Below are positions 12,062-22,760 of a stretch of DNA of 64,000 nucleotides, one piece after another; within the stretch, counting starts at the first letter, position 1; every line of letters begins with the position of its first letter. The notes below the pieces were generated by a model. It searched no databases. It had not been told where the DNA came from and worked only from the letters and a program-made list of their open reading frames with translations. The DNA lies in NCBI GenBank assembly GCA_035578175.1, contig JAQMRL010000010.1:35658784-35722783 (forward strand), read 5' to 3'. A program made the translations under genes and the position numbers. The DNA comes from Catonia carolina. Lineage: Eukaryota > Arthropoda > Insecta > Hemiptera > Achilidae.

Positions 12062-12178
12062 GTTGGTTATTATCGACTATGGTGGGTTTTGACTTGTAAT
12101 TTGTAGACCTTAACCGGAAATCGAACCCGGAATCTCCGTATTATAAGCTACCCCGTTACCATTACGCTACGGAGGTAA
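12062..12178 (-). mobile_element. tRNA-derived SINE, family S1, best-preserved copy
   Basis: On the minus strand the A box reads TAGCGTAATGG (12159-12169) and the B-box region GGTTCGATTTCC (12116-12127), about 30 bp apart, as in tRNA genes. The 5' arm CCTCCGTAGCG does not pair with a 3' acceptor arm, and the sequence runs into a body ending CCACCATAGTCGATAATAACC. It is therefore a SINE rather than a working tRNA gene. Confidence 0.8.
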
Positions 12179-12524
12179 TCTATTTTTTTTCAAATATTTT
12201 TTTACTTATGTAATGCAATTTTTGTCATGAATATTGTTAAAAATCGATTCCATTCACAAAAGTACATCAAATGTCGTTATTACAGAAGTATATTTAAAAC
12301 ATAATACTATATTTTATCATTGAAAAGCCTTAATTTTTTTAATACTAAATTATTTACATATCAGCACTGATCTTCTATTATTTTCAAGATACTTAGATAA
12401 CAGCTAATAATTTGCACTGTAGATCGATACTTCAACGATTCAAAGAAAAATTTGTTTCATATCCCTCTATATTTGTAGAATTTAAGTCTTTAAGATTTTA
12501 TATTTTGTGTAACTCTTATATTTC

Positions 12525-12650
12525 TGGGTCCTCCTTGTTATCGGAGATTGGTGATCATAACAGCAATTGACACAATATTGATCCTTACTGACACTGTTCT
12601 CCAAAACAGCTCAGTAGTAGAGCAATGGTAACCAGTCCCGCCAGTTATTT
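12525..12650 (-). mobile_element. RTE-like LINE 3' fragment (degraded)
   Basis: The plus-strand text around GGAGATTGGTGATCATAACAG, followed by AAAACAGCTCAGTAGTAGAG, parallels the C-terminal coding end of the RTE fragment at 37880-38133 (GGAGGTTGGCGATCATCATTG, AAACAGCTGCTCGG). Stops interrupt it. Confidence 0.55.
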
Positions 12651-14744
12651 AACCAAAAGGTTTTTTGACTTCCTGCGCTACACTCTCCTCTCTCTCCTAT
12701 TCATGTAATAATTTTATAACAGGTTTATCGATCCATAGAATTTCGACAAAGAAAATTTAATTTTTCGTAGATATCGATATATTGAGGCAGCGTTTTTAGA
12801 TTTTTGTTTCATTTATGTAGGTCTTAATGAAGATGACGCAGTAATTAATTATCAGTAAAATAAACTATGTCTATAACTTTATAATTTATTTTATAATGTT
12901 ATTTAAAACTTAATTTTTATTATTATTTTTATTTTAAAATAGGGTAAGTAGGTTTTATTAACATGGAAGTTTTTAATTGCATAAATTTAAAGACAAATTT
13001 AAATACGTGTTCATTTATATTCAATTTTATAGTATGTGTTGGTCATATATAAATCGATTTGAGAAATAATATTTATTGTAACTGGTTTTCAGGACACAAT
13101 AAGTAGTAAATGCAACAGATATATCTAACTCAATTCCGTACTGCATTAACATTAAAAGCCATTTAACACAGTTTTGTAATACAAATACGTCATATAATAG
13201 AGTCTGCTAGACTAACCAAACATTACAATATTATCTACTGTAAGCTTAAAGCGATATCAAATTTTTCTAATTTCTAAAAACAAATTAACCGTCTAGTAGG
13301 CTTTACTTTTAAATAAATTCTGACTAAACTACTTTAGCTTTCAAGCTGCTACATTATTTTTATCTACAAATAATTATTTTCATTACTAAAAAATATTCTA
13401 AAATTATTATCTACATGAAATTTGAAATCATATTTTTACTTGATTACAATAAATTAATTTTACTAGAGAAAGAGTTAATAAAAATTGAAAAGCGTTATTT
13501 GATTTTTGTATAAGTGGCAGCATTATTTTAATTAATAAATAGTTATTGCTTCTGCTATTTAATCTCCATACTTTAATTTTCTAACCTTCACGTTTAGTAA
13601 AGTACCTACTCAGCCATTTTTCAGCGTTAAAACTCTTTAGTTGGCACAAAAATATTTTTTACTTCCTTAGGGTAGTTACCTCTTTTACCTTTTTGGAGCA
13701 AATGTATGAAATTAAATTTTCACTTTTTATTGATACATCAGTTACAGGATACGGATGACGATTTTTACAACTGTAAATTTTTTGGGAATATAAAGACATT
13801 TTAACTTTCTCTAATATCAACTCATTTCAGAATTAGTGAGAAGTACAACGAGTTTATTATAAGAGAAATTTATAGTTTTTACTTTATTTTATTCATAAAA
13901 AGACAATTTGTTTCTGTATTTGTTCAATTAAAGAAGTCGAAAGAATTGTGAAAACAGATATATACCGAGAAAATAAAATGAATCAAATCAAATTCAAACA
14001 ATTGACTTGTAAGACTTCCGCGAAGAGCAAAAGCAGAACACCGGATTGACGGAAGAAACAATTAAAGCTTTCAGTGAACGAATGTTGAGGGTGTGGACTG
14101 CAAATAGAGCTTCATAAATTGGTAAAATTACTTTAGGTGGTCTAAAATTGTCGTGTACGAAAAAACGTGTAAAAACATCGTGTTCATTTCAATGCTTTTT
14201 TGAAGCAGTACTAGATGTCTATTTATCTATCTGGTCCTTGTGATAGTTTAGAAAAATGAACATCAGCTTAGCAATCAGTATTTCTTCCAAATGTTGTAAA
14301 GTGAATGTCATTTAGAAATCCTTATTTGGCTTTTAATTTAATAATTACCTTTTTGAGTTAATAGCTTTTAAGGACATAAAATGTCTGTTGTGAGGTTGAG
14401 GAATTATCAGAGTACGTTTGAGAATTCCACTAGTAAAGTTTAGAAATTTAATATGATATTGGAAGATCCTAAAGATACAAAAAAATTTTAATTTGTTTTA
14501 CAGGTTGATCCTTATAAAGTTTCAGTGATCTCGTCTATTCTGATATGTCAAAAATCTTTGAGAGTGAGTCTTTTACAGCACACTCGAGTGCCGATTAAGA
14601 AATTATCTTTACAAAATTTTACGGCTAATTTTTTCTCGTTAGTACAAAATGCTTAATTTTTGTGAAGCATACGAAATTTAAATTGACTACACTTGACTTG
14701 TTAGTGCAATTTTATAAAGAATAATAGTGTTCTTTCTCACTTTA
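12651..14744. other. AT-rich stretch, nothing recognised
   Basis: No open frame of 60 codons on either strand and no placed repeat. It lies between the two innexin exons and may be intronic. Confidence 0.4.
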
Positions 14745-15030
14745 GGCCTATCAGTAAATTAAATGACTCAAATACTAAAAAACAGAAGAGGGATAGGTGC
14801 CAATAACACTAATTCAAATTATCTCTACAGGAAGTAATGAATGTCATTATACAGCTAGACATTAGTGAATGAAATGAAGCCGACCTTTGAAGAGTGAAAT
14901 GGCAGTGAATTTCAGGGGGCTTGGCATACTGAGCAATACTGAACCGTAATATTTTTCAACACAATGAGAAAAGCAATTGTAAACCATATCACTTTTCTTT
15001 GGAATTAAAACCAGCTGTTGATCTAAACAA
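14745..15030 (+). repeat. R2 repeat copy, strongly diverged
   Basis: Recognisable by AACAGAAGAGGGATAGGTG, AATGAATGTCATTATACAGC, GAAAAGCAATTGTAAACCAT and GCTGTTGATCTAAACAATAAC. Several short deletions remove the palindrome block, so it is an older copy. Confidence 0.65.
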
Positions 15031-16193
15031 TAACTCAATTCGGTAAAAGAAAAACAGAGTGTTTTTTGATTTCATTAAAAACAATTGATAATCCATAACT
15101 GAAAATTGAAACCACAATCTCCAGCTGATTAGTCAAGTATTTTGTTCATAATTTATTTTATGTTGCCACTTAAAAAAGTAAAAACATAACTAAGTACTTA
15201 TTTATGTCATCCTTAATTCTTTTCCATCTGTTGCAAGAAAAATAATGAAACGAAAAATTTTAGAATTAAATAAAATTAAGCTAAATTAAATTTTTGAAGC
15301 ATTTTAAGCAAAATTATATTATAATCATTCATTAAGCAAATCTAATTAATTAGTTTCTGATATAAAAATTGTCTGGATTTTTAATTATTACTTTCTTTAG
15401 AAATTTTTATTTTTGTTTACTTTATAATAATATAAACGTATGGAAGTAAAACTTATGTAATTTTATACAGATAATCTTTATTGATTTTTCCTTTTCTGCG
15501 AAAGAACTTCCTAACAAGTTTTTGGCATCCCTCATGCGGGTGACAGTAAATGGTTCTCTGTTTCTTCAATTCTTCCCTTAAACTTTTATTTTCCCTGAAT
15601 TCATAATAATTTTAATTTTAGGTTTCTAAAGTAGGACAAATATTTCTTAAATATTTATACATATCAGATTTATTTTATGTACAAAATATAATTTAAATAT
15701 TTTAAAATTAATTAGTATACATCATTTTTTAAATTATTATTCATAATTAGTTGATGTTTTTTTTCATTATTTACTTAAAGGTTTATTTAATTTGTGTTTC
15801 TATCTTTATTTTGTTCAAGATCGTTAAAAAAAAAGTTTGTGTTATTTAATATGAGTTTTATGTCAATGTATTGTTTATTTAGTGTTTTTCTTTAAATTTG
15901 TTTGATAAATCAAAATTTGAATGTTTATGTAAGTATTAATAGTTTTTGTTTTACAATTTCATGATTCTTTCATTCTTTTGGTTCTTTGAAATGTATTAAG
16001 TTCTCATTGGCTTTAACTGATAAAAATGATATATTAGCGCATTTCACTACAAGCGATATTTTACTAATGATTATGTAATTAAATGTGCTTTTAATTGAGT
16101 ATATATCTATTGTGTGTGTATATGTAATAAAAATGAATTAATAAATTAATTAATGATTGAATTAACTAAAGTATTCATTATATTATAAATCAC
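15031..16193. other. Sequence just downstream of innexin exon B donor
   Basis: By the exon model this is intron. AT-rich, no open frame of 60 codons, no second innexin exon seen on the minus strand. Confidence 0.4.
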
Positions 16194-16565
16194 CTGAAAA
16201 AATAGACAGAATGCTACCCATTGGTAGAAACGATAAATTTTTCTGTCGCCAGTTCCTCGGGTGTTGTCGACTCCAGGGTACGGTACTTCGACGCCGACAT
16301 TTTTAGTAAAAGCTGCGGGAACGGTATACGTCGAATGGATCCAACACCACGTGTTAATTACTTCTGGGGGTACATCCATACCATGTACGCATTGAATCGG
16401 TGTACCGACAAATTGTTTAGCGGCTAACATTAAAAAGAATGCGACTAACACGGGGCACGTTAAACGATAATGTAATCTAAATATGGAAGAATCAGTATAT
16501 GTCCTTTTCACTTTAAACAAACTCTTAACACCCCCAAAAATGTCCAGCATAGTACCGATCGCCAT
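16194..16565 (-). CDS. Innexin first coding exon B (shaking-B-like)
   Basis: A second innexin N-terminal exon, 124 codons, about 79% identical to the exon at 10167-10544 (99 of 126 aligned positions by eye) with a two-residue gap before the FYQWV signature (113-117). It has the same layout: MLDIFGGVKS after a five-residue lead, first membrane segment around 36-53, loop cysteines C59 and C74, and an identical closing YRFYQWVAFCLFFQ. The frame is cut by CAG then GTGATT, a donor at the same residue and phase as exon A. The start context (CCAAG before ATGG) is strong. The exon lies about 5.65 kb upstream of exon A on the transcribed strand. With no downstream innexin exons seen between or after them, these are most easily alternative first exons joined to shared exons beyond the left edge; two tandem genes remain possible. 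Confidence 0.9.
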
Positions 16566-16642
16566 CTTGGCTTAGTTTTTTCTTTGAGCCTAGGTTACCC
16601 TAGGCTCTCTCCTAATACTAAAGAGAAACTCCTGGCTTCCAG
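16566..16642 (-). promoter_or_regulatory. 5' leader of innexin exon B with stem-loop and putative 3' splice site
   Basis: The leader begins on the minus strand after ATTTTCAG with the same CTGGAAGCCAG block (16632-16642) as exon A. A perfect 9-bp stem, GAGCCTAGG with CCTAGGCTC, and a four-base loop lie at 16586-16607, about 20 bases before the ATG. Spacing and stem core match exon A, while loop and flanks differ. That pattern suggests the fold, or the doubled CCTAGG site, is what has been kept. Confidence 0.55.
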
Positions 16643-18496
16643 CTGAAAATATTTAAAAAAATATAGTTTCTGAAGATTTTAATTATTTTAAATTTATCAT
16701 ACAACACCCACTTATTTATTATGAAGACTTCTTATTTAAAATATCGTTTTTAAATACTAAAGAAAAATTTCATATTCTGTAATCTTATTTTTATTTATAA
16801 AATCCATAAAGCATTATTATTATTAATCTGTACACTATTAAGTTAAGGTAGTAATTTCAAGTGACAAATTTATTCAAAATCTTCATTAGGTTTCCCTTTT
16901 AAATGCCTAAATAAAATATTAGGTTTGTTAAAAGTGTTTAATTTGATTTTTGTTATTGAAAGTTCTCCAAAAATGTATCTATCCATAATTTACCGTATAC
17001 CCAAAGGTAATACCAGTAGGTATCAATTTTTGTCTGTTTCTAGTTATTTATTTGCTATGTATTACGTATATCACATTTCCTTGTACTAGGCTACAGTTGA
17101 ACATTTAAAATATTTTTAAAATTGTAATTATCATAATCAGGATCCTGAAGCTATTCCTTATTACAAGTTTTTGTCATTATCTAATTTTAAATTGAATGTG
17201 TTTAATTAAAGGTAAATCAGCTTTGATAGTAATATATAATTTTCATTTACTAAATTATAGCGCAGTAAACTCTCAATTAATGTGCGTTGTAGATTACCCG
17301 CGGCTTATTCTTTTGTTTTATTTTTGCACAAAATCACAAGATCAGTTTGGAAGAAGTAAAAAATATTAAACTGATTTTCTTCACACAATCTTTATTACAT
17401 TAGGATACGCATAATAACATTATAATTAGTATGATTTCTTATAGAACAACATAATATAGCCCTTAGTAATACAAAAGTTTAGTGACAGGTATTTTAAAAT
17501 TGTTAAACTAATGTTCTATAGATTTCATTTTTCATTAATAACGTGTAAATTAAGAAACATGTCAATAATAATTATTGATTTTAATGTTCAATTATTGTTT
17601 AACCAGGTCACCTGCCTAATGTTGTGGTTTACGAGATTAGTAAAATCCTGGGTAAGATTCACAACTTTTAAATGGAAATGTCAACAAATTAATACCTACT
17701 CTTTCATAACCCACAGGTCTTTTAACTTTAATTCTTTATTTAGAGCTATAGAAAAAAGGGCACAAGGACCAAATTGTTAAACAATGAGCAACGGCCTCTT
17801 TTTTTTTAGAAAAAATAGAAAATCTGGAACTTGGGACCTATCCGAAGTGTCCCAAGTACGTAAAACGTAGAAAGATTTTTACCACAGTAGTGACTTATAA
17901 CCATGCTGATAATGGGACTAAAATTTTATTTATTTTTTGTAAGAAAATTGTCTTATTAATAATGTGCATAAGGAGGTATTGTAGATGAATCAAAATTTAT
18001 AATTTTTGTTTCACTCATTTGAATAAATATTTCATACAATTAAATTCATTCAATTTCATGTACAATATCCTTCGATACAATATTTTCGTTGGTAGTGAGC
18101 ATTTTTTTTTAACTTTTATTCCTTATTCAAAAACTATGCAATAAAGGATAACTATCCAAAAGTTTAACAACTATTTTTTTGATAAAAAATGACGTGAAAA
18201 AAACAGAAAAATTCTTTTGGAGTGATATTGTTTAAGAATAGAACAAGAAAACTAAATTAATAAAATTAGAATAAATAAGAAAAATTGAATAATAAATATA
18301 TAAACGATAATAACATAGAATACATAGAACAAGAAGTAGTGTAGAAATTAAAAATCTAAATTATTAATACTGTATGATACGTGAGTAATAAAAACATGAA
18401 CAATGTAAAATAAAATAAATTACAGAAGTAAAATTTTAAAGTTTTATAAAATCTGTACAATGAAAAATAATATACGAAAATGTTTAAGCATTGTAA
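16643..18496. other. AT-rich stretch upstream of innexin exon B
   Basis: Would hold any upstream non-coding innexin exon or promoter on the minus strand, but none could be picked out. The 89-codon plus frame at 17511-17780 shows no domain. Confidence 0.35.
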
Positions 18497-18552
18497 ATTG
18501 TTTTTTAGGTCCAGTCAAAAGTCTGTTTTGAACTTCTAGAGGTTGTACAATA
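18497..18552 (-). repeat. R2 repeat fragment (3' tip)
   Basis: About 55 bp matching only the R2 end: TTTTTTAGGTC and GAACTTCTAGAGG. The hairpin arms are decayed. Confidence 0.5.
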
Positions 18553-19371
18553 GCAGTCTATGTTCCAGTACGTCGTTGATCGATGATCCAATTCAACTAA
18601 CCAATTGTTGTCAATTCAAGAAATAATTTTAAAATAATCTTAAATAATAATCAAAATTAAACAATTTAAAAATTAAAAGTTAAGTATAATAAACAGTAAT
18701 AAAATGTACTAAGATGAATTATAAGAAGAAAATAAAATATTTGAAGAAATTACTTCCAGAAACCAAATACTTCAAATTTAACCAAGAAAAAAATATTATC
18801 TAATTAAATAATTTTTGATAATAAGAAAATAAGTAAGGAAAAATAGTAAAACATCAAGAATCCAATTAATTATGGAACAAATTAAAATGAATTTAATATT
18901 TTAAAAATTATGAAGACAAGATTTTAATAAAATTTATGCATGTCTATAAAACCAACTGTAACAATGACTTAAGCCCCCCATTTGATCCAGGTCAAACAAC
19001 TATTTTTTTAAATTAAATTTTTTTTTAATTTTTGAAGGAAGGACGAGCAACAAGAGAGGAAGACTCCAATATTAATTAAAAATCGTAACTATAAAATCAA
19101 TTTTTTCATGAGCTCATAGATAAAATATATTCACTAATATTCAATTTAATACTGTAACAAATATTTATACATTTCAATAATTTATTTAATAGGTACGTCG
19201 ATTTAAACAAAGTGTCATCAATAAAACAATTCAAACATTAAATTCTGTAACACATACGTATTATAATTGTTAATTTTTCCAAATTTTACGTTTTTCATTA
19301 AATTATTTTACACAAAAGAATTTAATATTGGTTCATATAATTCATAGTACATTTAAAATCTCTTTACATTT

Positions 19372-19468
19372 TCGCGCCCAACGTGAGGCCAGAAAAAGAA
19401 ATTTATATAGACGCATTTAATATAAAAATTTCATTAATTTCTTTACATTTTGGCGCCCAACGTGGGGC
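19372..19468 (+). other. Duplicated LTR-retroelement primer-binding-site motif
   Basis: TGGCGCCCAACGTGGGGC at 19451-19468 has the TGGCGCCC-AACGTGGGG form seen at primer-binding sites of insect Ty3/Gypsy-type elements, where a tRNA 3' end primes reverse transcription. A diverged second copy (TCGCGCCCAACGTGAGGCC, 19372-19390) lies 79 bp to the left, and both follow CTTTACATTTT, so the junction region is tandemly duplicated. No gag-pol frame or second LTR was found; R2 sequence begins about 45 bp to the right. Treated as a relic. Confidence 0.55.
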
Positions 19469-19514
19469 AAAGGTTGGATTATACCGACAAGAATCAACGT
19501 AACGGCAAAGGTTG

Positions 19515-19728
19515 CTATGCTTATCAGCATGCCAGGCCCTCCGTAAAGCACATACTTTCCACCCTGAAAATGACACTTTCACTTCATTCACCACAGGGTC
19601 TGGTTGTATAGTGAAAGTCATTACTCTCGGAGAAGATAACTTTGACTAGTGACTTTTATACCTCTACCTCTTCTGTTCCTAAATTATTCAGTGATTTAAT
19701 TGGCTGATCATGTGTTAAAAAACAGATT
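19515..19728 (-). repeat. R2 repeat fragment (5' half)
   Basis: Contains the TATCAGCATGCCAGGCCCTC, CTTCACTTCATTCACCACAG and TACCTCTTCTGTTC blocks but lacks the hairpin/(AAC)n end. It abuts the PBS-like relic. Confidence 0.7.
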
Positions 19729-20867
19729 TTTTTAAATTACTTTTTCAATTCATTAGCTCTGTACTCCATTTTTATTTCCGTAGACGGCGGCGTGTTAAAT
19801 TTTGTATTCACATTTACTGTGTTAGAGGATTGATGTGATCAGTTAATTTTCTGTTAAATTTTGAATATTTTATTTTAGCAGGTTCTGTTACAAAAAGGAT
19901 TTTCAAGTCAGAATTCAATGGAAAATATTTTATGTAATATGGGGTGTTCGTTACTAAGCGAAGATGGCATTTTAATTAGACTTTTCAACACCTGCGGAGT
20001 ACCGCAGTATTTCTTCCACTTATTACTGCGAATAATCGAGAGTTTACTGTTTATTTCTAATTTTTCTTGCTCATTAGTTACAAAAAATATTCTAAAAACA
20101 TAAAAAAATCACATAGTAATTTCAGTTCAAATTTAATGAAAATCTTTATTTACTTTCTCTGTTGTTGAGTGCCTTAACAAAATACAAATCTATAATATAA
20201 ATAATATCACTTCTGAGATATGATGTCCATTCAAATATTTTTATTTAGTAATTTTAAAAAAGAGGAATTTAAAAATATATGTTTCCCTTATAATTCAATT
20301 TTGAAACTCTTTTGCGAACATTGTTCATCTGCTTATATTCTAAAAATACTGGAATAAAAGAAAAAAAATTATTAGTTTCTGCATTAAAGTATATTTATTA
20401 TTAATACCTTTTATTGCGTTAATTTTACTCTATATAAATAGTTTTCAATTATGTATGGTTTTTTTATTATCCCTCCATATGACACAGCCTAAATATATTT
20501 AGTGTTGCTTGAAACAACATCTGTGCTTTATGAATTCTGTCACTAACAAAACCCTCGGAAGTCAATATTTCCTGTTAAAAAAATACACCACAACAATATA
20601 ACCATTCAACGTTTAGTCCAATTTTGTCAACAGATAGCGTAGTTTTTGTTTATTATTTTCAATTTTCTTTAATTAAAATCTATGTAACACTTTTAATAAA
20701 TTTTTCAAAATCTCATTTTTATTAATTTCTTTTCTTTCTTTATAGTAATTTATTATGATACAATTATTTAATTTCTCAAAAATAAGTTCAAAATGTTGAA
20801 TACTTCTTAATTTCCCTGTATACTATCCCTGTGCGGCTATACTGAAAATCTGTGTTCAGATATTATA
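19729..20867. other. AT-rich stretch, nothing recognised
   Basis: A 61-codon plus frame at 19918-20103 lacks any motif. Nothing else stood out. Confidence 0.4.
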
Positions 20868-20952
20868 TGGTAAGCTACCTTACTCCTCGTTTTATTTAGT
20901 AAAGGTTTTAGAGATTCAAACCAGCCTTTCAGGTGATGAAACCAAAAAAAAA
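20868..20952 (+). repeat. R2 repeat fragment (3' end)
   Basis: About 85 bp with CTCCTCGTTTTATTTAGTAAA, TTCAAACCAGCCTTTC and a GATGAAACC end. It faces the opposite-oriented R2 copy 80 bp away. Confidence 0.65.
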
Positions 20953-21029
20953 CTGGTTTATGATAAATTGAATTTTTAACGTTAGCTAAGAAGGTATAAA
21001 AGATAATTTCACCAGAAATATATTTTGAT

Positions 21030-21223
21030 ATTGTGTTTAGGTCAACAACCGAAAGGCTGCTTTGAACCTCTAGAGGTTTTATTAAGTAAAAACTAGGAGT
21101 GAGGTGGTTTAGTATTGCCTTCCTCACTGCGTTGAAAGAGTATGCTTATCAGCATACCAGGCCCTCCGAAAAACACCCACGTTCCACCCTGCAAATGACA
21201 CCTTCACTTCATTCACAACAGGG
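21030..21223 (-). repeat. R2 repeat copy, 3' half
   Basis: Keeps the perfect CCTCTAGAGG palindrome; the hairpin has one change (CAACCGAAAGGCTG). It stops at ATTCACAACAGGG, where full copies continue. With 20868-20952 it forms a tail-to-tail pair. Confidence 0.75.
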
Positions 21224-22228
21224 CGATTTTGAGATTTAAGTTCTTTTAAAATACCTTTAGATGTTGCAAAAGTAATTTTAGTTTCCACACACGCAAAAAT
21301 GCATGTTTACAAAATAATATCTTTAGTATTCATTAACGATCGCAGTACTTAAAACCATAAAAATGTGAACTAATATTTCAATTTATTTAACAACTTTTGA
21401 AATTAATTGAAATTTTTAAACGAAAAAACCGTGGCTTTAATTATCGTGAGATAAAATGAACTACATATTTCAATTAACTGTAGGCTACTTTTAAAACAAA
21501 CTCTAACAATACCGATTTTTAATTAAAATTAGTATTACTGATATTAGTCCCGTGCCTACGTTGGTCGTTATAAGTGGAAGAGTTCAATAGTTCGGTCGAA
21601 TAGGGTTCATGGGAAAACACTATGACCTTAGTTTTCTCTGAGAGAGTATACTCATACATTATGAGCTTACGATATTTTTTTCTGAAACAATCTCCTTTGC
21701 AATTTCTAAACAGTATTTGAAAATTTACATTGTAATTAAAAATATATTGTTTTAACTTTTTTTTATAACATCTGAGTAGTTTATATACAATCGGTTTAAA
21801 AAGAAAAACTATAAGTAAATAATGTGGTATTTCTTTCAAAAGAAAACAAAATAATTTATAATTTTTGAAAACATTAAATCTAGCTAAAAGATGAATTACA
21901 GTAATAGATTTTTTTAAAACAAAATTAATAGCGATGATAGTATAATGCGTAGAGGAAGAAGATGATGTTGATAAAGATTAATATGGACTTAAATTATTTA
22001 CAATGTAGGTTAGTCGGTAAATCTAAACGGAAGGTCAAGCAATTTTATTCTTTTTAGTCTTGTTACGTTTCGCTATTATCAAGTAATTCAGGCGCCAAAG
22101 AATTTGGGTAATCTGCTAATTTTTTGATATTTAGAACTTAGCTGTGTAATTTCTTCTTTCACAGTGTTGACACGTAATTCCTTATGCAGGTCATATACCA
22201 TGGAGCATTTTTTATAATCCGTAAAACT
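21224..22228. other. AT-rich stretch, nothing recognised
   Basis: A 106-codon minus frame at 21519-21839 is Lys/Tyr/Leu-rich without a recognisable domain. I treat it as chance, with low certainty. Confidence 0.35.
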
Positions 22229-22760
22229 ATTGGCTAGAATCGTTGGATGATAGCAAGAAATCCCTCAATTTTACAGCTGATTCCCAAAGCGGTAACCCAT
22301 AAGTCTTCAACGGTTTTGTTATGACTTTTTACAATAGGAGCTTGCTGTCTAATGACAGCTGTTAACGTTTGTTCATCATCCAATACAAATCTGCCAGCTT
22401 CAATTCTTGTTTTCTGCGAGTGTTCCAAATATGTTTGGACCAGGTAAGGTGTCGATCGAAGTGCATTCCCAAGTATTTCACATCATCTGACTGAGGAACT
22501 TTTCTGTCATTTATTCGTATCCGTGGACATGTATCTTTCCTCAAAGTAAATGAAATATGTCTCGATTTGTCATTTATTTTAATTTTCCATTTCTCACACC
22601 AGTTCTCAACTCAGATGTTCTTATAGTATTTTAGTAGCCCCAAAGGTAGAGTCGTGTGTTTCTAATAGAGCTGTGTCATCAACAAAAGTATTTTTAACAT
22701 AATTTCTTAATTTTTCTATTACGAAGCGGTCAATAGAAATATTTAATATAAATCTTATAT
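22229..22760 (-). pseudogene. Jockey-like LINE reverse transcriptase fragment, frameshifted
   Basis: The minus strand encodes, in shifting frames, VDDTALLETHDSTF (equivalent of the YADD active-site block), then PQSDDVKYLGMHFDRHLTWS with KHIWNTRR, and a later ISCKIEGFLAIIQRF piece. The order active site, YLG-H-D--LTW, LW--SC-IE is that of the RT C-terminal half in Jockey-clade elements. At least one frameshift and internal stops make it dead. No 3' tail was identified. Confidence 0.75.

Noticed and set aside
12110..12178. Functional tRNA gene on the minus strand
   Set aside because: Same reasoning: tRNA-like promoter boxes but no acceptor-stem pairing, and five related copies with shared bodies.
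16221..16427. 68-codon plus-strand open frame
   Set aside because: Antisense shadow of innexin exon B.
17570..17680. Degenerate tRNA-like SINE
   Set aside because: CCTGGGTAAGATTC weakly resembles a B box but no A box at the right distance could be defended.
19000..19500. Intact LTR retrotransposon around the PBS motif
   Set aside because: No gag-pol frame, polypurine tract or matching LTR pair could be found.
21519..21839. 106-codon minus-strand frame
   Set aside because: Lys/Tyr/Leu-rich, no motif, no related sequence in the window; probably chance in AT-rich DNA.
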